Of a DNA stretch of 33,243 nucleotides, positions 1 through 7,766 are shown in pieces. The position numbers and the translations under genes are program-made. The stretch is from Actinomycetes bacterium (GTDB taxonomy: Bacteria > Actinomycetota > Acidimicrobiia > Acidimicrobiales > UBA8190). The number at the start of each line of letters is the position of its first letter. Position 1 is the first letter of the stretch. The notes beneath the pieces are model-generated. The model saw nothing but the letters and a program-made list of their open reading frames with translations. It had not been told where the DNA came from and searched no databases. Location of the stretch: contig JAJZLP010000330.1 of NCBI GenBank assembly GCA_021803325.1, positions 1 to 33,243 of the forward strand, in the 5' to 3' direction.

Positions 1-70
1 GCACGCTGGTGTGGCCCTGTTCCGCTGGTGCTGAGCCTTGCTCGGAGCCTCACTGGCCGTGCACGACGGC

Positions 71-154
71 TGGTCGAGCTCGCTCGACCGTGAACGACTG
101 GTCGAGCTCGCTCGACCGTGAACGACTGGTCGAGCTCGCTCGACCGTGAACCTG
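71..154. repeat. Three tandem 28-bp units, each a hairpin
   Basis: Three head-to-tail copies of a 28-bp unit start at 71, 99 and 127; the third diverges in its last 3-4 bases. Each unit carries the inverted repeat GGTCGAG / CTCGACC around the loop CTCG (72-89, 100-117, 128-145), followed by a TGAACGAC-like spacer. The array lies about 120 bp past the 3' end of the minus-strand ferredoxin/zinc-ribbon gene, in DNA with no credible gene. It could act as serial transcript-end hairpins or as a protein-binding array. No T-tract follows the stems, so classical intrinsic termination is doubtful. The rest of positions 1-271 holds nothing else I can identify. Confidence 0.9.
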
Positions 155-271
155 CGTGTTGCCGCCTGGGCGCGCCCGGCCTTGTCTCGGTGCCGCGCCC
201 AGGCGAAACGCGTCCGGCCACAACCACGGACGACACACGGACGGCAACGGCTGCAGCTCAGGTCGCTGCCG

Positions 272-715
272 CTACCCCATCGCCGTGGTCGCTGCCGCCG
301 CCAGTCCCGCCACCGCAGCCTGGCGGCGCACCTGCCCGGGCTTCGGACACGTGGCCAGTGAGGCGCCCGAGCTGGCCCCAGTGCAGCGGGGGCACGACCA
401 TGGGGCGATTCCCGAACGCCACTGGGGGCCACCGCACCGCGGGCAAGCGCCGGCAGCATCGGCCTGCGTGCACTGCGTTGCCGCATACCGCCGCGAGGAC
501 AGCGGGCATCCCCGCCCGCGGCAGCGGGCCATGCCGGGGTCGATCCCCACTGCTTCGACCGGGCAGACCACGACGCATCGTGCGCAATCGTCACAGCGCA
601 GGGGGTCGATGGTGTAGGCCGGCTGGGCGCCCGGCTGGATGGTGACGGCCCGGTTGGGGCAGACGTGCTCGCAGATGCCACACCCTGCACACCACTGCTC
701 CACCCGGTAGCTCAC
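272..715 (-). CDS. 2x[4Fe-4S] ferredoxin-type protein with C-terminal zinc-ribbon cysteines
   Basis: A 147-aa protein. The N-terminal 55 residues are a bacterial-type double-cluster ferredoxin: Cys9/12/15 then C19-P, and Cys41/44/47 then C51-P, each in the CxxCxxCxxxCP pattern. The rest adds Cys65, Cys70 and Cys82, then a clear zinc-ribbon pair, CPRC at 91-94 and CPRC at 108-111, and ends in an Ala-rich tail. The GTG start at 715 is preceded by a strong purine-rich Shine-Dalgarno sequence (GGGGAGG). The ferredoxin part probably transfers electrons; the zinc ribbon could bind nucleic acid or a partner protein. It lies downstream of menB on the same strand, 259 nt away, so co-transcription is possible but not shown. 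I do not recognise a named family for the whole architecture. The ferredoxin fold is certain; the function of the fusion is unknown. Confidence 0.82.
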   Translation of the reverse strand: MSYRVEQWCAGCGICEHVCPNRAVTIQPGAQPAYTIDPLRCDDCARCVVVCPVEAVGIDPGMARCRGRGCPLSSRRYAATQCTQADAAGACPRCGGPQWRSGIAPWSCPRCTGASSGASLATCPKPGQVRRQAAVAGLAAAATTAMG

Positions 716-841
716 CGGCCCCTCCCCGAGCTCGCGCTCCGGCGCGTACCGTGCCGAGCCCGGTGAGGCCCGGCGACGGCATCGCCCCGTGCGCCCGTTC
801 CTGCGGTGGCAGGCACAGGGCGCACCGCACAGCCTACAGCC

Positions 842-973
842 CGTCGCGTCGCCAACGGCCCCCTGAGCCCAACGGATCGTGTCTGATCGCGGTGGCCGGG
901 TACGGACCGCCGCGTCGCCAACGGCCCCCGGGGCCCAGCGGATCGCGCCTGATGGCGGTGGTCGGGCGTGCCG
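842..973. repeat. Imperfect 66-bp direct repeat, two copies
   Basis: Two adjacent copies with a 66-bp period. The core CGCGTCGCCAACGGCCCC begins at 845 and again at 911, and similarity continues through CGGATCG and CTGAT to GCGGTGG, with roughly eight mismatches over about 55 bases. It occupies most of the 259-bp gap between the 3' end of menB and the start of the ferredoxin/zinc-ribbon gene. The period is a multiple of three, so open frames run through it, but none looks like a real gene. Confidence 0.8.
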
Positions 974-974
974 G

Positions 975-1874
975 TCAGTAGTACCAGGGGAACCTCGACC
1001 AGTCCGGCGATCGTTTTTCCAGGAATGCGTCGCGGCCCTCGGCAGCCTCGTCGGTCATGTAGGCCAGCCGGGTGGCCTCCCCGGCGAAGACCTGTTGTCC
1101 GACGAGGCCGTCGTCGACCAGGTTGAACGCGAATTTCAACATGCGTTGCGCGGTGGGGCTCTTGGCGGTGATGGCGCGCGCCCAGTCGAGCGCGACGTGC
1201 TCGAGATCGGCGTGGGGGACGACGGCGTTGACCATGCCCATGCGATGGGCGTCGCCCGCGCTGTAGGAGCGGCCGAGGAAGAAGATCTCGCGGGCGAATT
1301 TCTGGCCGACCTGACGGGCAAGGTACGCGGAGCCGAACCCTCCGTCGAAGCTGGCGACATCGGCATCGGTCTGCTTGAAGCGAGCATGCTCGGCACTGGC
1401 GAGGGTGAGGTCGCACACGACGTGCAGGCTGTGCCCGCCACCGGCGGCCCAGCCCGGGACCACGCAGACGACCACCTTGGGCATGGTCCGGATCAGGCGC
1501 TGCACCTCCAGGATGTGCAATCGGCCGGTCCTGGCGGGATCCTGCTCGCGGCCGGCATCGTCGTCGGCATAGCGGTAGCCGTCGCGGCCGCGGATGCGCT
1601 GGTCACCCCCGGAGCAGAACGCCCAGCCCCCGTCGCGTGCCGACGGCCCGTTCCCCGTGAGCAGGACGCAGCCGACGTCGCTGGTCTGGCGGGCGTGGTC
1701 GAGGGCTCGGTACAGCTCGTCGACGGTCTGGGGGCGGAAGGCGTTGCGGACCTCCGGTCGGTCGAACGCCACCCGCACTGCGCCCACGTCCCTGGCCCGG
1801 TGGTAGGTGATGTCCTCGAAGGCGAAGCCGGGGACAAGATCCCAGGCGCTCGCGTCGAACAGCTCGGAGACCAT
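975..1874 (-). CDS. menB: 1,4-dihydroxy-2-naphthoyl-CoA synthase
   Basis: A 299-aa enzyme of the crotonase superfamily. It closes the second ring of menaquinone by converting o-succinylbenzoyl-CoA to 1,4-dihydroxy-2-naphthoyl-CoA. Family hallmarks are visible: FDRPEVRNAFRPQTVDEL near residues 38-55, FCSGGDQRIRG near 86-96, an oxyanion-hole region VVPGWAAGGGHSLHVVCDL near 137-155, and the MenB-specific stretch SFDGGFGSAYLARQVGQKFA, which carries the conserved Asp. The C-terminus RSPDWSRFPWYY is typical, and the length matches the family (about 270-315 aa). The ATG start at 1874 is preceded by GAGGAG at good spacing. No other menaquinone genes are in the window. The neighbour upstream, a diguanylate cyclase, is divergent. 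Confidence 0.97.
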   Translation of the reverse strand: MVSELFDASAWDLVPGFAFEDITYHRARDVGAVRVAFDRPEVRNAFRPQTVDELYRALDHARQTSDVGCVLLTGNGPSARDGGWAFCSGGDQRIRGRDGYRYADDDAGREQDPARTGRLHILEVQRLIRTMPKVVVCVVPGWAAGGGHSLHVVCDLTLASAEHARFKQTDADVASFDGGFGSAYLARQVGQKFAREIFFLGRSYSAGDAHRMGMVNAVVPHADLEHVALDWARAITAKSPTAQRMLKFAFNLVDDGLVGQQVFAGEATRLAYMTDEAAEGRDAFLEKRSPDWSRFPWYY

Positions 1875-2141
1875 GGCCAGCTCCTCGATCGGTCGACTGG
1901 TGGCGTTACGGGGCCGGTTCTACCAGGTGCAGTCCCCGCGATGCCGCTTGGGCAGTGACGGCTGGCGCCATGGCCCGCTGGTGTGCTGCCTCCACCGCTG
2001 GGGTGGCAAGCGCTGTCCGCTGGCGCTGTCCATTGCCGCCGTCGGTCCCGCTGTGCGATGTCGCTGCTCGAGCCCGAGGCCCGAGCTGGCCGGGCTGCTG
2101 GCCACGCGTCGCGGCCAACCAGGTCAAGGTGGTTGGCGTGC

Positions 2142-3812
2142 ATGCCGATGTTCATGCTGATGCGCTTCAGCGTGGACCGGCCCGATGCCGAGATCGCCCG
2201 GGGAGCGCTGGTGTCCGGGCTGGTGGCGTGCAGCCTGCTCGTGCCCATCGTCGTCACCTACTTCCTGGACGTCTCGTGGCGCCAGGAGCCGGCCTACTGG
2301 ATCGGGGCGATCGCCATCATGGCGGTTCCGGTCGGCTACATCATCTGGCGCCTTCGCACGTCGGCCGGCGACCCCAGGGTGGCGTTCGTCGTGGTGTGCT
2401 GTGCCGTCGTCGCCATCGGGCTGGTGCAGGCCGGATCCCACTCGTCGATCGGGATCTACCGGCCGGTCCTGCTGGTGCCCGTCGCCTACGTGGTACTGAT
2501 CGGCGACCGGCGGATGGTCGCGGCCACAGGCATGCTGGTCGTCGCCGACCTCACCTGGTCGTCGTGGGTCGACGGCATCCGTGGCCGGTTGCTCGTGTCC
2601 GAGGTGGCCGTGTTCGCTGTGGTGGCCGCCGTCATCGTCTGGATGACGAACCGGTCGGTGACCGTGTTGCACCGCTATGTCGCCACCCGCACCGCCCTGC
2701 AGCACCTCGACGAAGCCATCGCCGACGCGGAGTCCGTGGAGGACGCCGTGCGACGCGGGCTTCCCCTGGTGAGCAGCGTCGTCGGTGGCGCACGCTCCGA
2801 CGTCTGGGCCTACCCGAGCGTGGAAGAGGCCCCGGAGCTCCTGGCCAGCGACCCGCCCGACCGCGACCACGTCACTGCGGCGCCGGACCCCGCCATCGTC
2901 CGCAGCTGCATCGAACGCAACCGCCCGGTCGTCCGGCCCGAGTTGTCGCTCGTCCCCGTCGGGTACAGCCAGGCCGGCATCCTGGTGCTGGCCGTGCACC
3001 ATCCGCGCCACGACCGCGAGCGCCTGGTCCAGCTTCGTGCCATCGGCAACGAGCTTGCCGCCGTGTTCCTTCGCACCACCAGCCGGGCCGCATTCGTCGC
3101 CGGGCTGCGAATCGACGCACGGACCGATGCGCTCACCGGCCTGCCCAACCGGCGGGGGCTGGTCGAGCGCCTCGACGCCGAGATCGCCCGGGCGGTCCGG
3201 GACCGAACACCCCTGTCGGTGGGCATGGCCGACCTCGACCACTTCAAGCGGTACAACGACGCCCATGGGCACGTCGCTGGCGATGCCCTGCTGCGGGCCG
3301 TGGCCGGGCGCCTGGTGGCGAGCCTTCGCCGGACCGACACCGTGGCTCGGTACGGGGGCGAGGAGTTCTGCGTGCTGCTCCCCGGGACCGACTTGTCCGA
3401 GGCCACACGCGTCCTGGACGACGCCCGGCGTTCGGTGAAAGAGCAGCTGCTGGCTGAAGGCGTGACGATCTCCGCCGGGGTGGCCACCGTCCACCCCGAC
3501 GACGCACTCGGCACCACGTGTGCCGACGACGGCCCATTCGACCCGATCGAGCGGGCGGACCGGGCCTTGTACCGGGCCAAGAACGGCGGCCGTGACCGTG
3601 TCATGGCCGAGCCGGGCCCAGCCTCCTCCGCCACCTCCGCCGCCCTGCGCGCCAGCACGGGATCTCCGGAGGCGCTGTGGGTCCACGGCAGGCCCGGCAG
3701 CACGGGTGCTGTCGGTGTCGCCTCGGCCGCCACCGACCTCGCTGGGGAGAGCACGCTCGCGGCCCCTCGCAGCGGTCCGGGCCCGGGCGGCGCCGCGGCC
3801 GGTAAAGGCTGA
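2142..3812 (+). CDS. Membrane diguanylate cyclase (six TM segments, GGEEF)
   Basis: A 556-aa protein predicted to make cyclic di-GMP from two GTP at the membrane. The first about 180 residues hold some six hydrophobic segments, for example around GALVSGLVACSLLVPIVV and VAVFAVVAAVIVWM. A middle region of about 170 residues resembles a soluble GAF-like sensor, but I cannot assign it firmly. The GGDEF domain starts at DALTGLPNRRGL and has the metal/substrate segment DLDHFKRYND, the active-site loop GGEEF, and an RxxD inhibitory site (RRTD) five residues before that loop. So it should be active and product-inhibited. The tail is low-complexity Ala/Gly/Ser. I chose the ATG at 2142, the first of several Mets before the first TM segment, because AAGGTGG lies just upstream; the open frame reaches back to 1983. 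The 267-bp gap to divergent menB shows no other gene. Confidence 0.93.
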   Translation: MPMFMLMRFSVDRPDAEIARGALVSGLVACSLLVPIVVTYFLDVSWRQEPAYWIGAIAIMAVPVGYIIWRLRTSAGDPRVAFVVVCCAVVAIGLVQAGSHSSIGIYRPVLLVPVAYVVLIGDRRMVAATGMLVVADLTWSSWVDGIRGRLLVSEVAVFAVVAAVIVWMTNRSVTVLHRYVATRTALQHLDEAIADAESVEDAVRRGLPLVSSVVGGARSDVWAYPSVEEAPELLASDPPDRDHVTAAPDPAIVRSCIERNRPVVRPELSLVPVGYSQAGILVLAVHHPRHDRERLVQLRAIGNELAAVFLRTTSRAAFVAGLRIDARTDALTGLPNRRGLVERLDAEIARAVRDRTPLSVGMADLDHFKRYNDAHGHVAGDALLRAVAGRLVASLRRTDTVARYGGEEFCVLLPGTDLSEATRVLDDARRSVKEQLLAEGVTISAGVATVHPDDALGTTCADDGPFDPIERADRALYRAKNGGRDRVMAEPGPASSATSAALRASTGSPEALWVHGRPGSTGAVGVASAATDLAGESTLAAPRSGPGPGGAAAGKG

Positions 3813-3935
3813 GACGCTCCCACCGGACGTGGGTGATCCGCAGTCCGCCACGCGCCCGAGCGGGGCGTCACCCGTTCGTCACGCGGACGTGGCAACCTAA
3901 TCGGGTACCCGTGCCGAGCGGGTCCGCCCACCTGC

Positions 3936-5369
3936 ATGCAGAACCTTCCGCACACTGACGACGACCGCCGCGGCGAAGCGGACCGCCACGACAGGTCCGT
4001 CTCGTCGACGCGACTGTCGGCCCAGCGCACCATCCCGGCCCGGCGCGTCGGCATGCCGGACGTGGCGGCCATCGCCGAACGCGGCCGACGGCGGCGGCGC
4101 GGCCGACGGCCACCACGTGGCCGAGGTGCAGCGCATGGGCTGCACCGACGTGCCGCGAGCCGGCCCGGTCGCCCCGTACGCGGCTGGGCGCGCCGACACC
4201 GGGTGCTGGCGACGCTCGGCGTGGTGGTCGTCCTCCTCACGCCCGTCTGGTGGTCTGCCACCAGTGCTGCGACCAACCCGGCCCTCGGCTCGAGCCTGCC
4301 CGCCCGGATGGCGGAGTGGGTTCGAGGCCATGGCGGCAGCAGCGTCGTGGCTTGGGCCGAGAACGTCTGGTACAGCCATCACCCGCCGCCGGTGGGTGGA
4401 AAGCCGGCACGCGGGGCGATCCCGGCGCCGGTGCGCAGCCATACCGCTGCGGTGTCGCCGGCCGCTTCGGTCGCCGCCGACGCTCTTCCCGCGCCGGCGC
4501 CCATCGTCCCCATCGCGTCGCCCCCCGTTCCGGGCGAAGGGCAGTGGCATCCCGCCGGCCGGACGGTCGACGGCGTACCCACCGTGTACGAGGCGTACCT
4601 CCGCCCCGACGCGGTGCACACCAGCGTGGTCGTGGGCGTGGCGTGGATGGACACGCGTCTGCTGCGGGCCACGCTGTACTCCGGGAGCACGATCCCCGGT
4701 GGTGGACCGTGGAGGTACACCGCCCCCGTCAGCCCCAGCGCGTCGCAGTCCCTGGTGGCGGCGTTCAACGCCGGCTTCCTGATGGACAACGCCAACGGCG
4801 GCTACTACACCCAGGGCCGTGTCGTCGATCCCCTGCGCAACGGCGGCGCGTCGTTCGTGATCTACGCAGACGGCTCTGCCACCGTCGGCGCATGGAACGT
4901 CGACGTCGGCATGAGCCCGAAGGTCGTGTCCGTCCGCCAGAACCTGTCGCTCATCGTCGACAAGGGAAAGCCCGTTCCCGGTTTGAACGCCAACGACACC
5001 AGCGTGTGGGGTGCCACCCTCGGCAACCAGGTCTACGTGTGGCGCTCGGGGGTAGGGGTCACCGCCAACGGCGCGCTGGTCTACGTCGGCGGGCCGAGCC
5101 TCAACATCACCGACCTGGCCAACGTCTTGGTGCGCGCCGGCGCCGTTCGAGCGATGGAGCTCGACATCAATACGGACTGGGTGAACTTCAGCGCCTATGC
5201 ACCGTCGACCCCCAACGGGGCCGCAACCCCGCAGAACGGCGCCCCGCTCGTGTCGACGATGTCCGGTGGCTCCGCCCGCTACTTCGCGTCATGGTGGACC
5301 CGGGACTTCTTCACCATGTCGGCGCGCAAGGTGCCCCGGCCGAGCGCTGGCGACGCCGGCATCCCCTGA
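3936..5369 (+). CDS. Membrane-anchored phosphodiester glycosidase (NAGPA-like) domain protein
   Basis: A 477-aa protein. It has an Arg-rich cytoplasmic N-terminus of about 85 residues and one membrane segment (VLATLGVVVVLLTPVWW, about 90-107). A Pro/Ala-rich linker leads to a phosphodiester glycosidase (PF09992-type) domain from about residue 200 to the end. Recognisable blocks are VAAFNAGFLMDNANGGYYT, GGASFVIYADGSATVGAWN, SLIVDKGKPV, GVTANGALVYVGG and AVRAMELDINTDWVNF. In the mammalian relative the domain removes GlcNAc from phosphodiesters; bacterial members probably act on envelope polysaccharides or teichoic-acid-like polymers, but the substrate here is unknown. It lies 123 bp after the diguanylate cyclase gene on the same strand. 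ATG 4053 (residue 40) is an alternative start; neither start has a clear ribosome site. Confidence 0.85.
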   Translation: MQNLPHTDDDRRGEADRHDRSVSSTRLSAQRTIPARRVGMPDVAAIAERGRRRRRGRRPPRGRGAAHGLHRRAASRPGRPVRGWARRHRVLATLGVVVVLLTPVWWSATSAATNPALGSSLPARMAEWVRGHGGSSVVAWAENVWYSHHPPPVGGKPARGAIPAPVRSHTAAVSPAASVAADALPAPAPIVPIASPPVPGEGQWHPAGRTVDGVPTVYEAYLRPDAVHTSVVVGVAWMDTRLLRATLYSGSTIPGGGPWRYTAPVSPSASQSLVAAFNAGFLMDNANGGYYTQGRVVDPLRNGGASFVIYADGSATVGAWNVDVGMSPKVVSVRQNLSLIVDKGKPVPGLNANDTSVWGATLGNQVYVWRSGVGVTANGALVYVGGPSLNITDLANVLVRAGAVRAMELDINTDWVNFSAYAPSTPNGAATPQNGAPLVSTMSGGSARYFASWWTRDFFTMSARKVPRPSAGDAGIP

Positions 5370-5622
5370 CCGAACGAGGCTCAGCTCAACGCCGAGGTGG
5401 ACCAGCAGGCCGCCGGGCCGGGCCGGGCGAGCGGCACACGGCGGCGTCGGGCCTGCCCGCGTGGCTGGCGGCACGGACATCGCATCCTGACGCCTGGTGA
5501 TCGACGAGCCCGGCGACCATCCGCCGCACGACGCGGCACTCGCATCGGCTCGGAACCGCAGTGCGATCCGTGCCGGTGCAGCCGGGTGGGCGACTCCCAT
5601 CGGAGCGGTCGGGACCGGTCGC

Positions 5623-6936
5623 TCACCGGGCCCGCCACGACACCTCAAAGCGAGCTCCGCCGAGTGGCGAGCTGCCGACTCGCCAGCGCCCGCCGGTCGC
5701 CACCACCACGGCATCGGCGATGGCCAACCCGAGCCCGTGGCCGGCGTCGTCCTCGACCTCGCGGTGGAAGCGATCGAAGATCCGGTCGCGACGCTCAGGA
5801 GCGATCCCCGGACCGCTGTCCTCGACGGCGAGCACCACCCGTCCGCCGCTCACGCCGGCGTCCACCCGGACCGTACCGCCGGTCCCGGCAAAACGGCAGG
5901 CGTTGTCGACCAGGACCCCGACGAGCTGGTCCATCCACTCCGGTGGAGCCACCACCCAGGCGCGCCCATGACCCGCCACCACGTCGACCGACGCGCCGCG
6001 CCCGACCGCCACCGCCTGGAACCGCTCGGCGCAGGCCTGCACGATCGGCACGATGTCCACCGGCTCGTCTGCCGGTCGCTGTGGTGTGGCATCGACGCGT
6101 GCCAGCCACAGCAGGTCCTCGACGATCCGGCGGAGGCGGGCCCCTTCGGCACGCACCCGGACCAGCGCGGCCCGGAGGGCGTCGATGTCAGGCCTGGCTC
6201 CCAGCGCCAGTCCGGTCTCCGCTTCGATCACGGTCAGGGGGGTTCGCAGCTCGTGCGAGGCGTCGGCGGTGAACTCGAGCTGGCGCTGGCGGGCCTGCTC
6301 CACTGGGGCGATCGAGCGAACACCGATGGCCAGCGCGGCGGCGAACGCCGTTCCCAGCAGCACGGGCGCCACGAGCGCCTCGGCTGCCTGCAGCACCCCC
6401 AGGAGATGCTCCGTCTGGCCGACGCTCTCCCCCACGACCACCCAGCGGTCTTCGACCTTGGCGGCTCGAAGGCGGAACGAGGTGCCGGCAAACGACGAGG
6501 TGGTGGCCCCGGTCCGGTGCCAGGCACGCGTGGGGAGCGTCGGCGATCCCGGCCGCGAGGACAGCACCCGGCCGTCGTCGGCCACGACCCATACGAGGAT
6601 CGGCGCACCGTCGAGATCACCGCCGATCTCCGAACCGCTCGGGGAGCCCTCGCCGGCACCGACCGACCCCAACGGCAAGGTGACCTGGCCGCCACGCACG
6701 ATGTCGGTGAGCTGGTCGGTGAGACGGGCGTCGACCTGCCCGATCAAACGGTGCTGCAACGTGACGTCGAGCACGATCACCGCCAGCACGTACACGACGG
6801 CCAGGATGGCGGTGGCGACGGCTGCCACGCGAGCAGCATGCCCGTACGGGCCTCGTCGCCCGCGACCGTCTGCCGTACCGGCTTGCCGGCCCCGGGTGGA
6901 GAGCCGCGGGGACCGGGCCGGTCGGCGGGCGGTCAC
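5623..6936 (-). CDS. Two-component sensor histidine kinase
   Basis: A 437-aa kinase. One TM segment lies near residues 36-58 (VAAVATAILAVVYVLAVIVL), followed by an extracytoplasmic region of about 130 residues. A second TM segment (APVLLGTAFAAALAIGV) precedes the cytoplasmic kinase. The H box FTADASHELRTPLTVIEAE carries the phospho-acceptor His. The ATP-binding domain shows an N box (LVDNACRFAG), G1 box (DSGPGIAPERRDRIFDRF) and G2 box (GHGLGLAIADAVV). A HAMP domain is not obvious. The GTG start at 6936 is one base after the stop of the response regulator gene (TGAGGTG), so translation is probably coupled and the two proteins are very likely partners. The signal is unknown. The 253-bp convergent gap to the glycosidase-domain gene (5370-5622) contains no recognisable feature. 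Confidence 0.95.
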   Translation of the reverse strand: MTARRPARSPRLSTRGRQAGTADGRGRRGPYGHAARVAAVATAILAVVYVLAVIVLDVTLQHRLIGQVDARLTDQLTDIVRGGQVTLPLGSVGAGEGSPSGSEIGGDLDGAPILVWVVADDGRVLSSRPGSPTLPTRAWHRTGATTSSFAGTSFRLRAAKVEDRWVVVGESVGQTEHLLGVLQAAEALVAPVLLGTAFAAALAIGVRSIAPVEQARQRQLEFTADASHELRTPLTVIEAETGLALGARPDIDALRAALVRVRAEGARLRRIVEDLLWLARVDATPQRPADEPVDIVPIVQACAERFQAVAVGRGASVDVVAGHGRAWVVAPPEWMDQLVGVLVDNACRFAGTGGTVRVDAGVSGGRVVLAVEDSGPGIAPERRDRIFDRFHREVEDDAGHGLGLAIADAVVVATGGRWRVGSSPLGGARFEVSWRAR

Positions 6937-6937
6937 C

Positions 6938-7606
6938 TCACTCGCCGGTGATCCGGTACCCCACGCCGCGGACCGTCTGCACGCGGACCCTCCCTCCGGC
7001 GAGCTTGGCCCGAAGCCTGGCCATGTGCACGTCGATGGTGTTGGATCCCAGCGCGTCGGCCTCGTCGTCCCATACGTGCAGGGCGATGGCCCGTCGCCCC
7101 ACCACCCCGGGAGACCGGCGGAGCAGCAGCTCCAGAATGCTCAGCTCGATCGGTGTCAGCGTCGGCTGGCGGTCCCCCACCGTCACCTCGCGCGTCGACG
7201 GATCGAGGACCAGGTCCCCCACGCTCAGACGCGGTGGGGAGAGGTCGGCGGGCCGCCGCATGAGGGCCCGGAGCCGCGCCAGCAGCTCGTCGAAGTCGAA
7301 CGGTTTGACGAGGTAGTCGTCCGCACCGCGGTCGAGACCGGCCACCCGGTCGGCTGGGGCGTCGCGGGCCGTCAGCATCAGCACCGGCAGTCGCGACCCC
7401 CGGCGGCGCAGCTCCTCGATCAGGTCCAGTCCCGACAGCACCGGCATGCGCCAGTCCACCACGGCGACCGCGTACTCGTTCACGCGCAGGTAGCGCAGGG
7501 CATCCTCGCCGTGGGCAACGGCGTCGACCACGTACCCGTGGTCCCGCAGGCCCCGGGCCAGCACGTCCCGCAAGGCGCTGTCGTCCTCGGCCACGAGCAC
7601 TCGCAT
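6938..7606 (-). CDS. OmpR/PhoB-family response regulator
   Basis: A 222-aa DNA-binding response regulator. The receiver domain (about 1-120) has the acidic pair VAEDD, the phosphorylated Asp in VVDWRMPVLSGL, the switch Thr in LMLTARDAPADR and the Lys in DDYLVKPFDF. The C-terminal winged helix (about 130-222) has the OmpR-type LTPIELSILELLLRRSPGVV and NTIDVHMARLRAKL motifs and ends with VQTVRGVGYRITGE. The ATG start at 7606 is preceded by GAAGGG. It is the first gene of a two-gene operon with the histidine kinase. It is divergent from the MMPL transporter gene, with 160 bp between them, so regulation of that transporter by this system is plausible but inferred. Confidence 0.96.
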   Translation of the reverse strand: MRVLVAEDDSALRDVLARGLRDHGYVVDAVAHGEDALRYLRVNEYAVAVVDWRMPVLSGLDLIEELRRRGSRLPVLMLTARDAPADRVAGLDRGADDYLVKPFDFDELLARLRALMRRPADLSPPRLSVGDLVLDPSTREVTVGDRQPTLTPIELSILELLLRRSPGVVGRRAIALHVWDDEADALGSNTIDVHMARLRAKLAGGRVRVQTVRGVGYRITGE

Positions 7607-7766
7607 GGCCCTTCGTCTAGCACCTGTGGAGGGCCCTCGGCCGGCACCGGGGACTCGCCTGGCGGCCAACGCCCCTGTCCCGTCTCCGCTGCCGGCCCGT
7701 ACACTTGTGGGCCAGCGGCGGCACGGTACAGGGCTCGTCGCATCCCAACGTGGAAGGAGCCGGTCC

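Noticed and set aside
71-154. The three 28-bp repeats as a CRISPR array.
   Set aside because: There are no unique spacers and no cas genes in the window; it is a simple tandem repeat.
118-645. Long plus-strand open frames over the ferredoxin/zinc-ribbon gene.
   Set aside because: They are shadow frames of high-GC DNA; their translations are Arg/Pro/Ala-rich with no domain, whereas the minus strand shows clear cluster motifs.
1983-2141. N-terminal extension of the first diguanylate cyclase.
   Set aside because: The extension is Arg/Pro-rich without domain character; a ribosome site and several Mets support 2142.
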